Assembly: GCF_014905175.1 (NCBI RefSeq)
Contig: NC_057789.1
Coordinates: 17,208,679-17,272,678, forward strand
Direction of reading: 5' to 3'
DNA: 64,000 bases
Origin: Aphidius gifuensis
Lineage: Eukaryota; Arthropoda; Insecta; Hymenoptera; Braconidae
Positions within the stretch are counted from its first letter, which is position 1. The number at the start of each line of letters is the position of its first letter. Under the pieces are notes generated by a model. It had not been told where the DNA came from, did no database searches, and worked only from the letters and a program-made list of their open reading frames with translations. Positions 1 to 10,400 of this stretch are shown one piece after another. A program made the position numbers and the translations under genes.

Positions 1-2640
1 TTGAAACATAATTCTTTAGCAACATTCCTTAGCCACATTAATTCATACATCTTTTCCTTAGCTACTGCTTTTCATTGGACATTTTTTATTTCTTTTATAA
101 ATAAAATACATGTAAATTTATTTTTTAAAAATACAAATGTCCAAGGAAAAGCAGTAGCTAAGGAAAAGATGTAGCTAAGGAATTAATGTGACTCGGGAAT
201 TATTTCCTTGAAACATAATTCTTTGGCAACATTGATTCCTTAGCCACATTGATTCCTTAGCCACATTAATTCCTTAGCTACATCTTTTCCTTAGCTACTG
301 CTTTTTATTGGACATTTTTTATTTATTTTATAAATAAAATACATGTAAATTTATTTTTTAAAAATACAAATGTCCAAGGAAAAGCAGTAGCTAACGAAAA
401 GATGTAGCTAAGGAATTAATGTGACTCGGGAATTATTTCCTTGTAACATAATTCTTTGGCAACATGAATTCCTTAGCCACATTAATTCCTTAGCTACATC
501 TTTTCCTTAGCTACTGCTTTTCATTGGACATTTTTTATTTATTTTATAAATAAAATACATGTAAATTTATTTTTTAAAAATACAAATGTAAAAGGAAAAG
601 CAGTAGCTATTAAAATGAAAGCTAAGGAATTAATGTGACTCGGGAATTATTTCTGAAACATAATTTTGGCAACATTGATTCCTTAGCCACATTAATTCTT
701 AGCTACATCTTTTTCTTAGCTACTGCTTTTCATTGGACATTTTTATTTCTTTATAAATAAAAAATACATGTAAATTTATTTTTTAAAAATACAAATGTCC
801 GTGAAAAGTATGAAGCTAAGGAATTAATGTGACTCGGGAATTATTTCCTTGAAACATAATTCTTTGGCAACATTGATTCCTTAGCCACATTGATTCCTTA
901 GCCACATTAATTCCTTAGCTACATCTTTTCCTTAGCTACTGCTTTTTATTGGACATTTTTTATTTATTTTATAAATAAAATACATGTAAATTTATTTTTT
1001 AAAAATACAAATGTCCAAGGAAAAGCAGTAGCTAAGGAAAAGATGTAGCTAAGGAATTAATGTGACTCGGGAATTATTTCCTTGAAACATAATTCTTTGG
1101 CAACATTGATTCCTTAGCCACATTAATTCCTTAGCTACATCTTTTCCTTAGCTACTGCTTTTTATTGGACATTTTTTATTTATTTTATAAATAAAATACA
1201 TGTAAATTTATTTTTTAAAAATACATGTAAATTTATTTTTTTAAAATACATGTAAATTTATTTTTTAAAAATACAAATGTCCAAGGAAAAGCAGTAGCTA
1301 AGGAAAAGATGTAGCTAAGGAATTAATGTGACTCGGGAATTATTTCCTTGAAACATAATTCTTTGGCAACATCAATTCCTTAGTCACATTAATTCCTTAG
1401 CTACATATTTTACTTAGCTACTGCTTTTCCACGGACATTTTTTTATTTATTTTATAAATAAAATACATGTAAATATATTTTTTAAAAATACAAATGTCCA
1501 AGGAAAAGCAGTAGCTAAGAAAAAGATGTAGCTAAGGAATTAATGTGACTCGGGAATTATTTCCTTGAAACATAATTCTTTGGCAACATTAATTCCTTAG
1601 CCACATTAATTCCTTAGCTACATCTTTTCCTTAGCTACTGCTTTTCCTGGACATTCTTTATTTATTTTATAAATAAAATACATAAAAATTTATTTTTTTA
1701 AATACGTTGAACGTCCAGTAGTTATGAAAGATGTAGCTAAGGAATTGTGACTCGAATTATTTTGTAACATAATTCTTGGGCAACATTAATTCCTTAGCCA
1801 TTATTAATTCCTTTTAGCTACATCTTTCCTTAGCTACTGTTATTGATTATTTTTTATTTATTTTATAAATAAAATACAAGTAATTTATTTTTTAAAAATA
1901 CAAATGTCCAAGGAAAAGCAGTAGCTAAGGAAAAATAAAGCTAAGGAATTAATGTTGCCAAAAAATTATGTCTCAAGGAAATAATTCCTTATAGTCACAT
2001 TAATTCCTTAGCCACATCTTTTCTTTAGCTACTGCTTTTCCGTGGACATTTGTATTTTTAAAAAATGAATTGACATGTATTTTATTTATAAAATAAATAA
2101 AAAATGTCCAAGGAAAGCAGTAGCTAGGAAAGATGTAGCTAAGGAATTAATGTGCTAAGGAATTAATGTTGTTAAAGAATTATGTTTCAAGGAAATAATT
2201 CCCGAGTCACATTGATTCTTGTTACATCTTTTTCCTTAGCTACTGTTTTCTTTCTTGACATTTGTATTTTAAGAAAAAAAATTTACATGTATTTTATTTA
2301 TAAAATAAATAAAAAATGTCCAAGGGGAAGCAGTAGCTAAGGAATTAATGTTGCCAAAGAATTATGTTTTAAGGAAATAATTCCTTAGTCACATTAATTC
2401 TTTAACAAATATATTTCCTTAAAACAGAATTCTTTGACATCCTCAATTCCTTAGCTACATCTTTTCCTTAGCTACTGCTTTTCCTTGGGATTTTTATTAA
2501 TTAAATAGATAAATTACATGTTATTTTATTTTTGAAAAATAAAAATGTCGAAGGAGAAGCAGTAGCTAAGGAAAAGATGTAGCTAAGGAATTAATGTGGC
2601 TAAGAAATTAGCTACTGCTTTTCCTTGGACATTTTTTATT
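1..2640. repeat. Hairpin satellite array (GTAGCTAAGGA family)
   Basis: Roughly eleven head-to-tail units of about 195-265 bp (spacing of the GTGACTCGGG landmark: 187, 421, 635, 829, 1062, 1328, 1545, about 1747). Each unit is itself an imperfect palindrome of about 150 bp: TAGCTACATCTTTTCC and TAGCTACTGCTTTTC on one arm, their complements on the other, around an AT-rich core with TAAAATACATGTAAATTTA. A linker with GGGAATTATTTCC joins units. The last units, from about 1960, are reversed or rearranged. The array continues past the left edge. The same unit recurs at about 28.6-29.1, 36.4-38.9, 42.3-42.5 and 44.7-45.5 kb inside other elements. No coding potential. Confidence 0.9.
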
Positions 2641-2649
2641 TATTTTATA

Positions 2650-3058
2650 TTTAAACCGGATCCGAATTTTGTTTTAAAAAAATTTTGATTTGAAAAAAAA
2701 AATATATTTGCTTTTTTCAATTATTTTTTTTAACAATCATTATTAACAATATTTTTATCTTAGAAAATTCAACCTAAACTAAACTAAAATTCCGGATTTT
2801 GCGGGGATCAATCTCGGGGCTATTCTGTTCAAAGTCGGCAACTCTATCCTATTGACCACGGCGGCGTACGTGGAATCCATAAAATCAAAAGTCCTTTACA
2901 AGTGTAGAAAGTTATCTCAAAATTACAATAGAAAAACTTGATATGATTAATACTATATATATGCAACAATGTATTTTTTATTATCAAAAAATAAAATGAC
3001 ATTCTGAAATTAATTTTTTTTTTTTTTTTTTTCAAATACTTCTAAGTTGGATCCGTTT
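2650..3058. other. AT-rich spacer, no gene seen
   Basis: Contains scattered CGGATCC words that anticipate the tandem repeat to the right, and a T-tract near 3013-3031. No splice-bounded coding sequence is visible on either strand. Confidence 0.6.
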
Positions 3059-3800
3059 CAAATCAGGGAAACCGGATCCGGCTTACCTTAGCCAAGCCTG
3101 ACCGAATCCGGAAGTTAACTTTGACAAAAAAAACAAACTTCAATTAAAGTCCGGCATTCTGGATCCGATTCGGATCAGGATAGAGTAAGGAAAACCAGAT
3201 CCGGTTAGCCTTAGCCAAACCTGACTAAACCCGAACGTTAACTTTGACAAAAAAAACAAACTTCAATTAAAGTCCGGCATTCTGGATCCGATTCGGATCA
3301 GGATAGAGTAAGGAAAACCAGATCCGGTTAGCCTTAGCCAAACCTGACCGAACCCGGAGATAACTTTGAAAAGAAAAATAAAGTCCGATTAAAGTCCGGC
3401 AATCTGGATCCGATTCGGATCAGGAAAGAGTAAGGAAAGCCGGATCCGGTTAGCCTTAGCCAAACCTGACTGAACCCGGAGATAACTTTGAAAAAAAAAA
3501 ATAAGGTCCGATTAAAGTCCGGCAATCTGGATCCGATTCGGATCAGGAAAGAGTGAGGAAAGCCGGATCCGGTTAGCCTTAGCCAAACCTGACTGAACCC
3601 GGAGATAACTTTGAAAAAAAAAAATAAGGTCCGATTAAAGTCCGGCAATCTGGATCCGATTCGGATCAGGAAAGAGTAAGGAAAGCCGGATCCGGTTAGC
3701 CTTAGCCATAACGGATCCGAAAAGGCTCAGGAAACCCGGATCCGGATTACCTTAGCCATACTGGATCCGATTCGGATCAGGATCCGGCCAATCCGGATTC
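3059..3800. repeat. 123-bp tandem repeat with CGGATCCG motifs
   Basis: The word GATCCGGTTAGCC recurs at 3198, 3321, 3443, 3566 and 3689, a 122-123 bp period. Each unit carries TCCGATTCGGATCAGG and CAAACCTGACTGAACCCGG. Outer units are degenerate. The long open frame across it on the minus strand only reflects the repeat period, which is divisible by three. Confidence 0.9.
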
Positions 3801-3866
3801 AATTTCCACTCGGGATGTTTGCATTTTTCTCTTAGAACAGCTTTGCATGAACATATTACTGATAAT

Positions 3867-4293
3867 CAGAGCCGGGAAGTTCGTCTGTTATTTCAGCTTG
3901 CCGTAAATACCATGGCAACATGGTGAAATATAGTTAAAAAAAAAGACGATCTGAACCTCGTACATGGAAAAAATGGCCTTATATTTTTGCCCTTTTAAAA
4001 ATGGCCTCAAAAAATGGCAAAAAGAGGCCAAAAACATAAGGCCATTTTTTAAAGCCATTTTTAAGAAGCCAAAAAAAAAAAAATAAGGCCATTTTTTGAA
4101 GCCCTTTTTAAGAGGCCAAAAATATAAGGCCATTTTAAAGGGCCATTTTTAAGAGGCCAAAAAAAAAAGGCCATTTTTTGAGGCCATTTTTTCCATGTAC
4201 GAGGTTCAGATCGTCTTTTTTTAAAACTATATTTCACCATGTTGCCATGGTATTTACGGCAAGCTGAAATAACAGACGAACTTCCCGGCTCTG
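3867..4293. mobile_element. hAT-type foldback element, 427 bp, TSD CTGATAAT
   Basis: Terminal inverted repeats begin CAGAGCCGGGAAGTTCGTCT and extend over 130 bp per arm, so the element is nearly all hairpin. Direct 8-bp repeats CTGATAAT lie at 3859-3866 and 4294-4301. The centre is a degenerate GGCCATTTTT repeat. An 8-bp TSD and CAG.. ends fit the hAT superfamily. No transposase. Confidence 0.93.
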
Positions 4294-4301
4294 CTGATAA
4301 T

Positions 4302-4440
4302 ATTTCACCATTAATTTTTTTAAATCGACCTTCAATATCATGGATCTTTTGAATGAGATGTTTGTATACAAGTGGCAAACACATGATACTAATCACTTGA
4401 ATCAATTTTTACACCAATACTCGTAATATGTTCCGCATAT
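4302..4440 (-). other. Possible coding remnant split by the 427-bp hAT
   Basis: On the minus strand, about 4405 to 4302 reads LVYKHLIQKIHDIEGRFKKI and, with the hAT element removed, the frame continues through its pre-insertion site for some 20 more residues. Gustatory receptors often carry a similar RF..IN pattern, but this is only a resemblance. I cannot identify the gene; it may be a chance open frame. Confidence 0.2.
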
Positions 4441-4640
4441 ATAATACGAATTTCGAGGGAATTTCGTGGAATTCGTTTTTCGTGCCCATGACAGTATATA
4501 CTCAATAGTTAATAACATTTTTTTAATAAACAATAAAATTTTATGCTAATGGGATATACTTGACTGCATGTAATTAGTTTCTTTCTTTGCCAACTGCTTA
4601 CAGCGATTGGCTACGCCCACAGTCCGTTTCCCAATAGGGT

Positions 4641-5504
4641 TAGAGATGTAAAAATACCGGTATTTTTTTTTTCGGTATTAATACGGTATTTAATACGGTA
4701 TTGATACGGTATTACCGTATTTAATACCAAATGGGTGTTCTGTATGTTAAAATACGGTATCAAACTGAATTTTTGATACGATACCGTATTAATACCAAAT
4801 ACACCCCTATAGATGTAAAAAATACGGTATCAAAAGTTCAACATTGAGTGGCGCTAGTGTCAATTTTACTGTCCGCCATCTTTTTTGTGCCGAACTTCAA
4901 ACATTTTTAGTATTAAAATAAATGAAGCGAATTAATTATTTAATTATCAAGTCTAAATAATTAATTATTAAAATTAATAACATAATTATTTACAGACAAT
5001 AAACAGACAAAAAAATATAAACTAACCTCGTTTGCTTTTGCCACAGTATATTTTTAATGTAGATTTAATTATTGGAAATTAAATAATTCAGTGTCCTAAA
5101 ATTAATCAAATATACGAATAAATTTTATAATAAAAATTACTAGTGTAATTTATAAACAATTATATTTATAAATTATTTAATTAAGTTATTACCTATATTG
5201 TATCATTTATCCTATTTCTTTGGGTTTTTTTTTCATCAACAAAAAAAAATAAATAATAATAATTGTTTCCAAAATGGCTGATGCCATGCGCCACTGTGCG
5301 CCACTGCCCACTAGCGCCAAGATGTACAAATTTTTGATACCGTATTTTTACATCTAGAGAGGTGTATTTTAGTATCAAATGACAGATACCGTATTTTTAC
5401 ATGGGAACATCGGTATTTCGGTATCTGTATCGTATTTGGCGCTCGGTATTAATACGGTATTTAATACCGTATTAAATACGGTACCGTATCGACTCACATC
5501 TCTA
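4641..5504. mobile_element. hAT-type element, 864 bp, TSD AATAGGGT
   Basis: Ends TAGAGATGT and ACATCTCTA. Perfect 8-bp direct repeats AATAGGGT at 4633-4640 and 5505-5512. The subterminal regions are packed with TAATACGGTATT words in both orientations, a typical cluster of putative transposase-binding repeats. The AT-rich interior has no transposase frame. Removing the element plus one TSD restores a continuous flank (CCCAATAGGGTGCCACG). Confidence 0.93.
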
Positions 5505-5512
5505 AATAGGGT

Positions 5513-5975
5513 GCCACGAATCTGAATTTACCTACGTCTCCAAATTCAGTCCCGTGACACCCCATGGTGCCCTCCGCGGCGGCTTATTGTGGATTATGGC
5601 TTTTTTACTATTCACAGTTCTCATTGCGTTTTATCTAGTTTTGCCAAGTTCAAAATAAGGGACTTGATTTTTTTTCGTGCATTTTTTTTTTTCTAAGTTT
5701 AATTCTTATATTTTTTTATAATTAATTAGGGCTAAGTAAAATATCTAGCAGTTAAGTAACAAATTTGGCTGGTAAAATAATGTAGATATTGATTGTTTAG
5801 CTATATTATTAAGGCTAAGTAAAATATCTAGCAGCTAAGTGAAAAATCTAGAGAAACTCGGCAATTGCCAATATGAGAATATTATTATGAACATATGTTT
5901 ATCCGGCGGGTGAGGCAGACTGAGCAAGGCTGCCAACACTGCGCGTGGAATCTGTCATAAATGTGATTTTGACGG
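5513..5975. other. Intergenic, with an 85-bp direct repeat
   Basis: About 5581-5666 matches about 7218-7303 with roughly 80 percent identity by eye (shared CCAAGTTCAAAATAAGGGA). Further right, TAAGTAAAATATCTAGCAG is repeated (about 5733 and 5816) and resembles the CTTAGCTAG minisatellite at 31.7 kb. No gene seen. Confidence 0.6.
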
Positions 5976-6135
5976 CACCCGTATTCAGAGGATGTTCTCA
6001 TTAGGGCGTTTTTTTTCCGATGGTGGCGTTTGTGAAGCCTTTCTATATGAAATCTATATAAAAAAAATTTTGTCAAGCGCCATCAGCGGAAAAAAAAGCC
6101 CTAATGAGAACAATTTTGCCCCGTGAATACGGGTG
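5976..6135. mobile_element. Palindromic MITE, CACCCGTATTCA family
   Basis: About 160 bp, almost fully self-complementary: CACCCGTATTCAGAGGATG at the left, a GCCCTAATGAGAAC arm and CGTGAATACGGGTG at the right, with a central TCTATAT hairpin loop. Related copies are at 17997-18158, 19746-19907, 21535-21696, 24260-24410, 32545-32692, 36073-36222 and 43716-43877. Flanks CGG/TGG show no clear TSD here. Confidence 0.85.
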
Positions 6136-6184
6136 TGGATCACAATTATCGTGGAAAATGGTCCGCTTTCTAGGAGCCCTCCGA

Positions 6185-6692
6185 ATACTAGTGCCTTGGT
6201 AATAATAAAAAGATTTATTATTGTAAAATCTTAAGCAATTTCTAGACAAATAAAGTTCGTTTGAAAGGGTTGTAAACATGACACAATTGTACATGATAAA
6301 ATGATTCGTTTATATGCCAGGGTTAAGTAAACACTAAAGGCTTGTGGCCACTAGCATAGTTTTTCGACAAGTTCTATGCCATAGCGATATGGCAGAAATA
6401 GTTCACATATGACGGCTATAGGGCGGCGTTTTAATCGTTTTTTGAAATTGTTTCAGCTATACCAACTTGCTCAGAAACACATAAAAAATAAATAAAAATA
6501 TAACTTTCTTATTTGTTGACAATTTGATATTTTGACAGTCAATCATTATACATATTACATATGTACTATACATGTGTAAATATAAACAAACAAATTTATT
6601 AATAACGCTAACCATTGTTGTTGTATTTTTTTAATGTTGGTTGTATCAAAAAAAACTAGTGTGAAGTTAGCGGTTCTATGCTGAAAATGCTG
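6185..6692. repeat. Composite repeat remnant
   Basis: The left part (6185-6325) resembles the interior of the 23887-24259 MITE (ATATGCCAGGGTTAAGT). The right part (6326-6692, from AAGGCTTGTGGCCACTAGCA) is a second copy of sequence found split at 14536-14644 and 18284-19200. This copy supplies the uninterrupted reference that dates the insertions at 14.6 and 18.3 kb. Confidence 0.75.
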
Positions 6693-6842
6693 CGTGCAGC
6701 ATTTTTTCAACATAGTTCTCCGGGGCAGGGGGAAGCTCAAAACCGTACATTTCTTGTAAGAGAAGGATAGAAGAAGAAATAGAAGATTGAGCCAGAAGAG
6801 ATAGAGAGAAGGATAGAGCTAGAAGAATAAAACTGAACGACG

Positions 6843-7187
6843 GGGTGCGTTCCGTGGCTATCCAGTCCGTACGAACTTCAAAATGGCGGAGTTTGGAAAT
6901 ATTTTGATTCTTTGTTGTGGTAGACCTGATTTTTTTCATTTGAAAATAATCTGATCAAATTTGACGTTAGCCAATTTATTCGACAGATTTGAAATAATTA
7001 AATAGAAACTCTGTCAACTTAAACCTGAAAAAAATAGTAATACTTAATATTTTAAGTTTTTATAAATCTCTGGCCTTCTCTTTGGCTATAGTGATGTATC
7101 ATAGTAACATTTAACATTATTAGAATTTTCATTTTTTTCGTCGCCATTTTGAAGTTCGTACGGACTGGATAGCCACGGAACGCACCC
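6843..7187. mobile_element. MITE, GGGTGCGTTCC family, 345 bp
   Basis: Near-perfect inverted ends starting GGGTGCGTTCCGTGGCTATC and continuing about 47 bp into AAAATGGCG. The right flank is CAG, the left flank ACG, so the 3-bp TSD is not clean. The termini resemble those at 20125-20500 and 24422-24702. No coding. Confidence 0.85.
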
Positions 7188-7440
7188 CAGGCCCGTTTCG
7201 CCCCGCGATGAGGGACGTGACTTATCGTCCATTATGGCCTTTCTACTATTTGTGGTTCTCTTTATATTTTATGTAGTTTTTCCAAGTTCAAAATAAGGGA
7301 TTTAGTTTTCTTATGTAAAAAACTAGATTTTTTACTTAGCAGTAATAAAGTGCGAAAATTGATGCTTTCAAAAATCTACTTCGGACATTCAAATATTTTT
7401 ATATTAGTGAACCATAAAAAGTAATGATTTTTTTACTCAC

Positions 7441-10400
7441 TTTCACAATTTTCACAGTAAGGCCGTTCAGTTGATTTACTAGGTGTTTGCAATTTTATTG
7501 ATTTTTCTTGTTCAAAATCTTGGGATTGCATATGACAGTCTTCTGTTTCATGAAGATCAAATCGATCGCAAATATCGCAAAACATTCTCTGTGCATATAG
7601 TTTGTTTTCTAATGTACTCAAATCAATTGCTTCAACTGGCGATACTCTCATTTCAAGTACTTCTATTTTACAAAGCAGTGTTTTATTTTTTTTCTGCATT
7701 TCAACAATAACAGAGTTTAAAAAATCAATTTGACCCTTGTAAGTCTCATTGTCTTCGATTATTTTCTCCAAGCTGTGATCATTAATGGCTTCATTAAATT
7801 TTAATTGATTGTTATTATTTTGATTATTTTTATTTTTTTTTAATTCATCCAATGCTTTTTGAAGTGTTAAATTTATTTGACTATTTTCTTTTTCCAATCG
7901 GCATTGATCTTTGACTAATTTACTAATTTTTTCTTCTAAATTTTTTATTTCATTTACATATTGTTGAATTTTATTTTCAGATGTCTCTAAATTTTTTTTT
8001 AGATCCATCTGTATAGCCGTAGGTTTCTTATTTTGAGCAACAAGAGAAATAATTTTCTCTTCGTATTGAGCTTTTTTAGTTGTTATATTTATATTTTCAT
8101 TTTTTTGAGCTTCCAATTCTTCATTAAGACTTTTTATGATATTTTCTCGTGATAATACATCACATTCAAGTTGATTATTATTGTCGCGAAGACTTTTGCA
8201 TTGTGATTTTATTGTATGTAACTCTTCTTTTATTTTTGCAACTTCAATTTCGTTTTGTTCACCAAAATTTTTAAGTTCCTGAATTTTTTTTTCTTCTGTA
8301 CTAATTTTATCACTAAGGTTTTTTTTTTTATCTTCTAACAATAAATTTTTCTTTTCAAGATCACTATATAGGTTTGTTTGAATTTCAATTTTTTGTCTTA
8401 ATTCCCGAATAATATTTGTATTTTCACAATGAAACTTTTCATTTTTATTATTTAAATTTTTTAGTTCTAATTCCAAATTTGAAGTTTTAGTCTCAAACAG
8501 TAAAATTTTTTTCTCTAGATTTCCAATTTCATTTTGGCTTTCTTTACAATTATTTTCAGATATTGCGAGTTTTTTGGTAATCTCAGACATTTTATCTGCA
8601 TTTTGGACATTCGTTGTCTCCCGCTCATTGATTAAATTTTCTATTTGCTTTTCGAGATTTGTATTGATTCGAGAATTATCATTTTCTTTAGATAAAAGCG
8701 TATCACTTAATTTTTTATAATTTTCTTTTCGAAGTAATAATTCACATTTTAAACCATCTATCTGTTTAGAACTGGATTCTAATTCGATATTTTTTTCATG
8801 CAATTTATGATCTGCTTCTTTAATTAAAATATCAAGTTGACTAATTTGTTGACGATGTTGAGCGATTTTTATATCTTTTAATGTAAGTTCTTCATTGTGT
8901 TTTACTAATTGTTCTGATGAGTTAGCTGATGAAGAAATAATAGCCGATATTCTAGCTTCTAATTGTGATTTTTCAATATTTAATTCATTGATTTTTTTGT
9001 TTGAAAATGCTAAGCTTTCCTTTTTTTCTTTAAAATTATTATCTTGAACCTTCAATTCGTTTTCAAGATTAGTTATAGTCTGTTGTGCAAGTGCTATCGC
9101 ATCCTCCAATTCTGTATTGTTTTTTAATAGAGTTTTTATTTCTTCATCTTTCAATGTCACTTGAGATTTCAATTCTACGTTTTCTTGTTCAGCTAGATTT
9201 AATTTTATAGTTATTGCAGCTATTTCTGTTGAAATTTCATCGATTTTCTTGAGTTGATTATCTGAATTTGATTTAATAGTTTTCTCTAATTTACATTTCT
9301 CAGCATTTTGAAATTTTATAACATTTTGAAGCTCAGATACTTGTATCTCAAAGTTCGTATTGATTGTTGATAAATTATCAATATTCTTCATGAAATTTTC
9401 CTTTTCTTTTGTCATTTGATTTTTTTTTATTTTCAATTCATTTCGAATATTCAAATTCTCTTCATCAAGAATTTTTAATTGGTTTTTTAGTTTTTCAATT
9501 GTAGTTTCTAAATTTTCTAGGGGTTTTTCATTGACCAACGATATTGCTTCTTTATTAGATAATTTTTTTTCATATTTCTCAAGCTCAGCAACTTTTTCCT
9601 GCAATGTTTCTGTAATTTTTTTAATATCTTTGTCTTTTAAGTCAATTTGTTCATGAAATTTTTTTATATTGAATGATATAATATTAATTTCATCATTTTT
9701 TAACTGAAGTTCTTTGTTCTTTTCGTCAATTATTTGTTCAGATTTATTAACGATTAATTCATTTTCTTTAACATTATTTCTAAGATTTAAAACAGTTCGT
9801 TGTAATTCTTCAATTTCGATAGTCATTGATGCAGAAAGACTTTGGTGTTCTTCGTGAGTTTTATCTAATAATACACTTTTGTCATTGATAGCTTGTTGTA
9901 AGTTTTCTATTTTGACGATCATTGAATTTTGAATATCTAATTCTTTATTTTGAAAGTTATTTTCCAAGTCTGCAATTTTACTTTCAAGTTCCAGTATTTG
10001 TTTTTCTAATTCAATTTTAGCTTTATTTAGTCTAAGATTTTCGCTTTGAAGCTCTTTAAAAGAAAAAAGAAACGTTCATAAATATTATATTTACAATTTT
10101 ATATTATATAATCAATGAATAAGCCAGTACCTGAATATACTTTTTTTTCACTGCGTAATGTTGCCAATTCTTCTTCGACTTCGAAAAGTTTCGTATTATC
10201 ATACTCCAATTGAGTGATTCGCTTTCGTTCTTCATTTAATTGTCCTTCTAATACTTGTATTGTATTTTCATGTACAATATTCACAACCTGACAGACAAAA
10301 TTCGAGAAACTAATTATCTAAATATTTCCTATTTAAATTTTAATTTATAAAAAAAAAAATTGAGTACTTACATTTTGTTTAGATCTTTCTTTCTAAGATA

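Noticed and set aside
1..2640. CRISPR-like spacing of palindromic repeats
   Set aside because: Units are 200+ bp hairpins with homologous, not unique, linkers in a eukaryotic genome; this is satellite DNA.
3334..3648. 104-residue repetitive protein on the minus strand
   Set aside because: Produced by the 123-bp tandem repeat, whose period keeps a frame open; no start context or splicing.
6676..6939. Minus-strand open frame ending in EMYGFELPPAPENYVEKM, considered as the missing CLIP exon
   Set aside because: It lacks the expected F.H....C knuckle half, and part of it lies in a dispersed repeat and a MITE.
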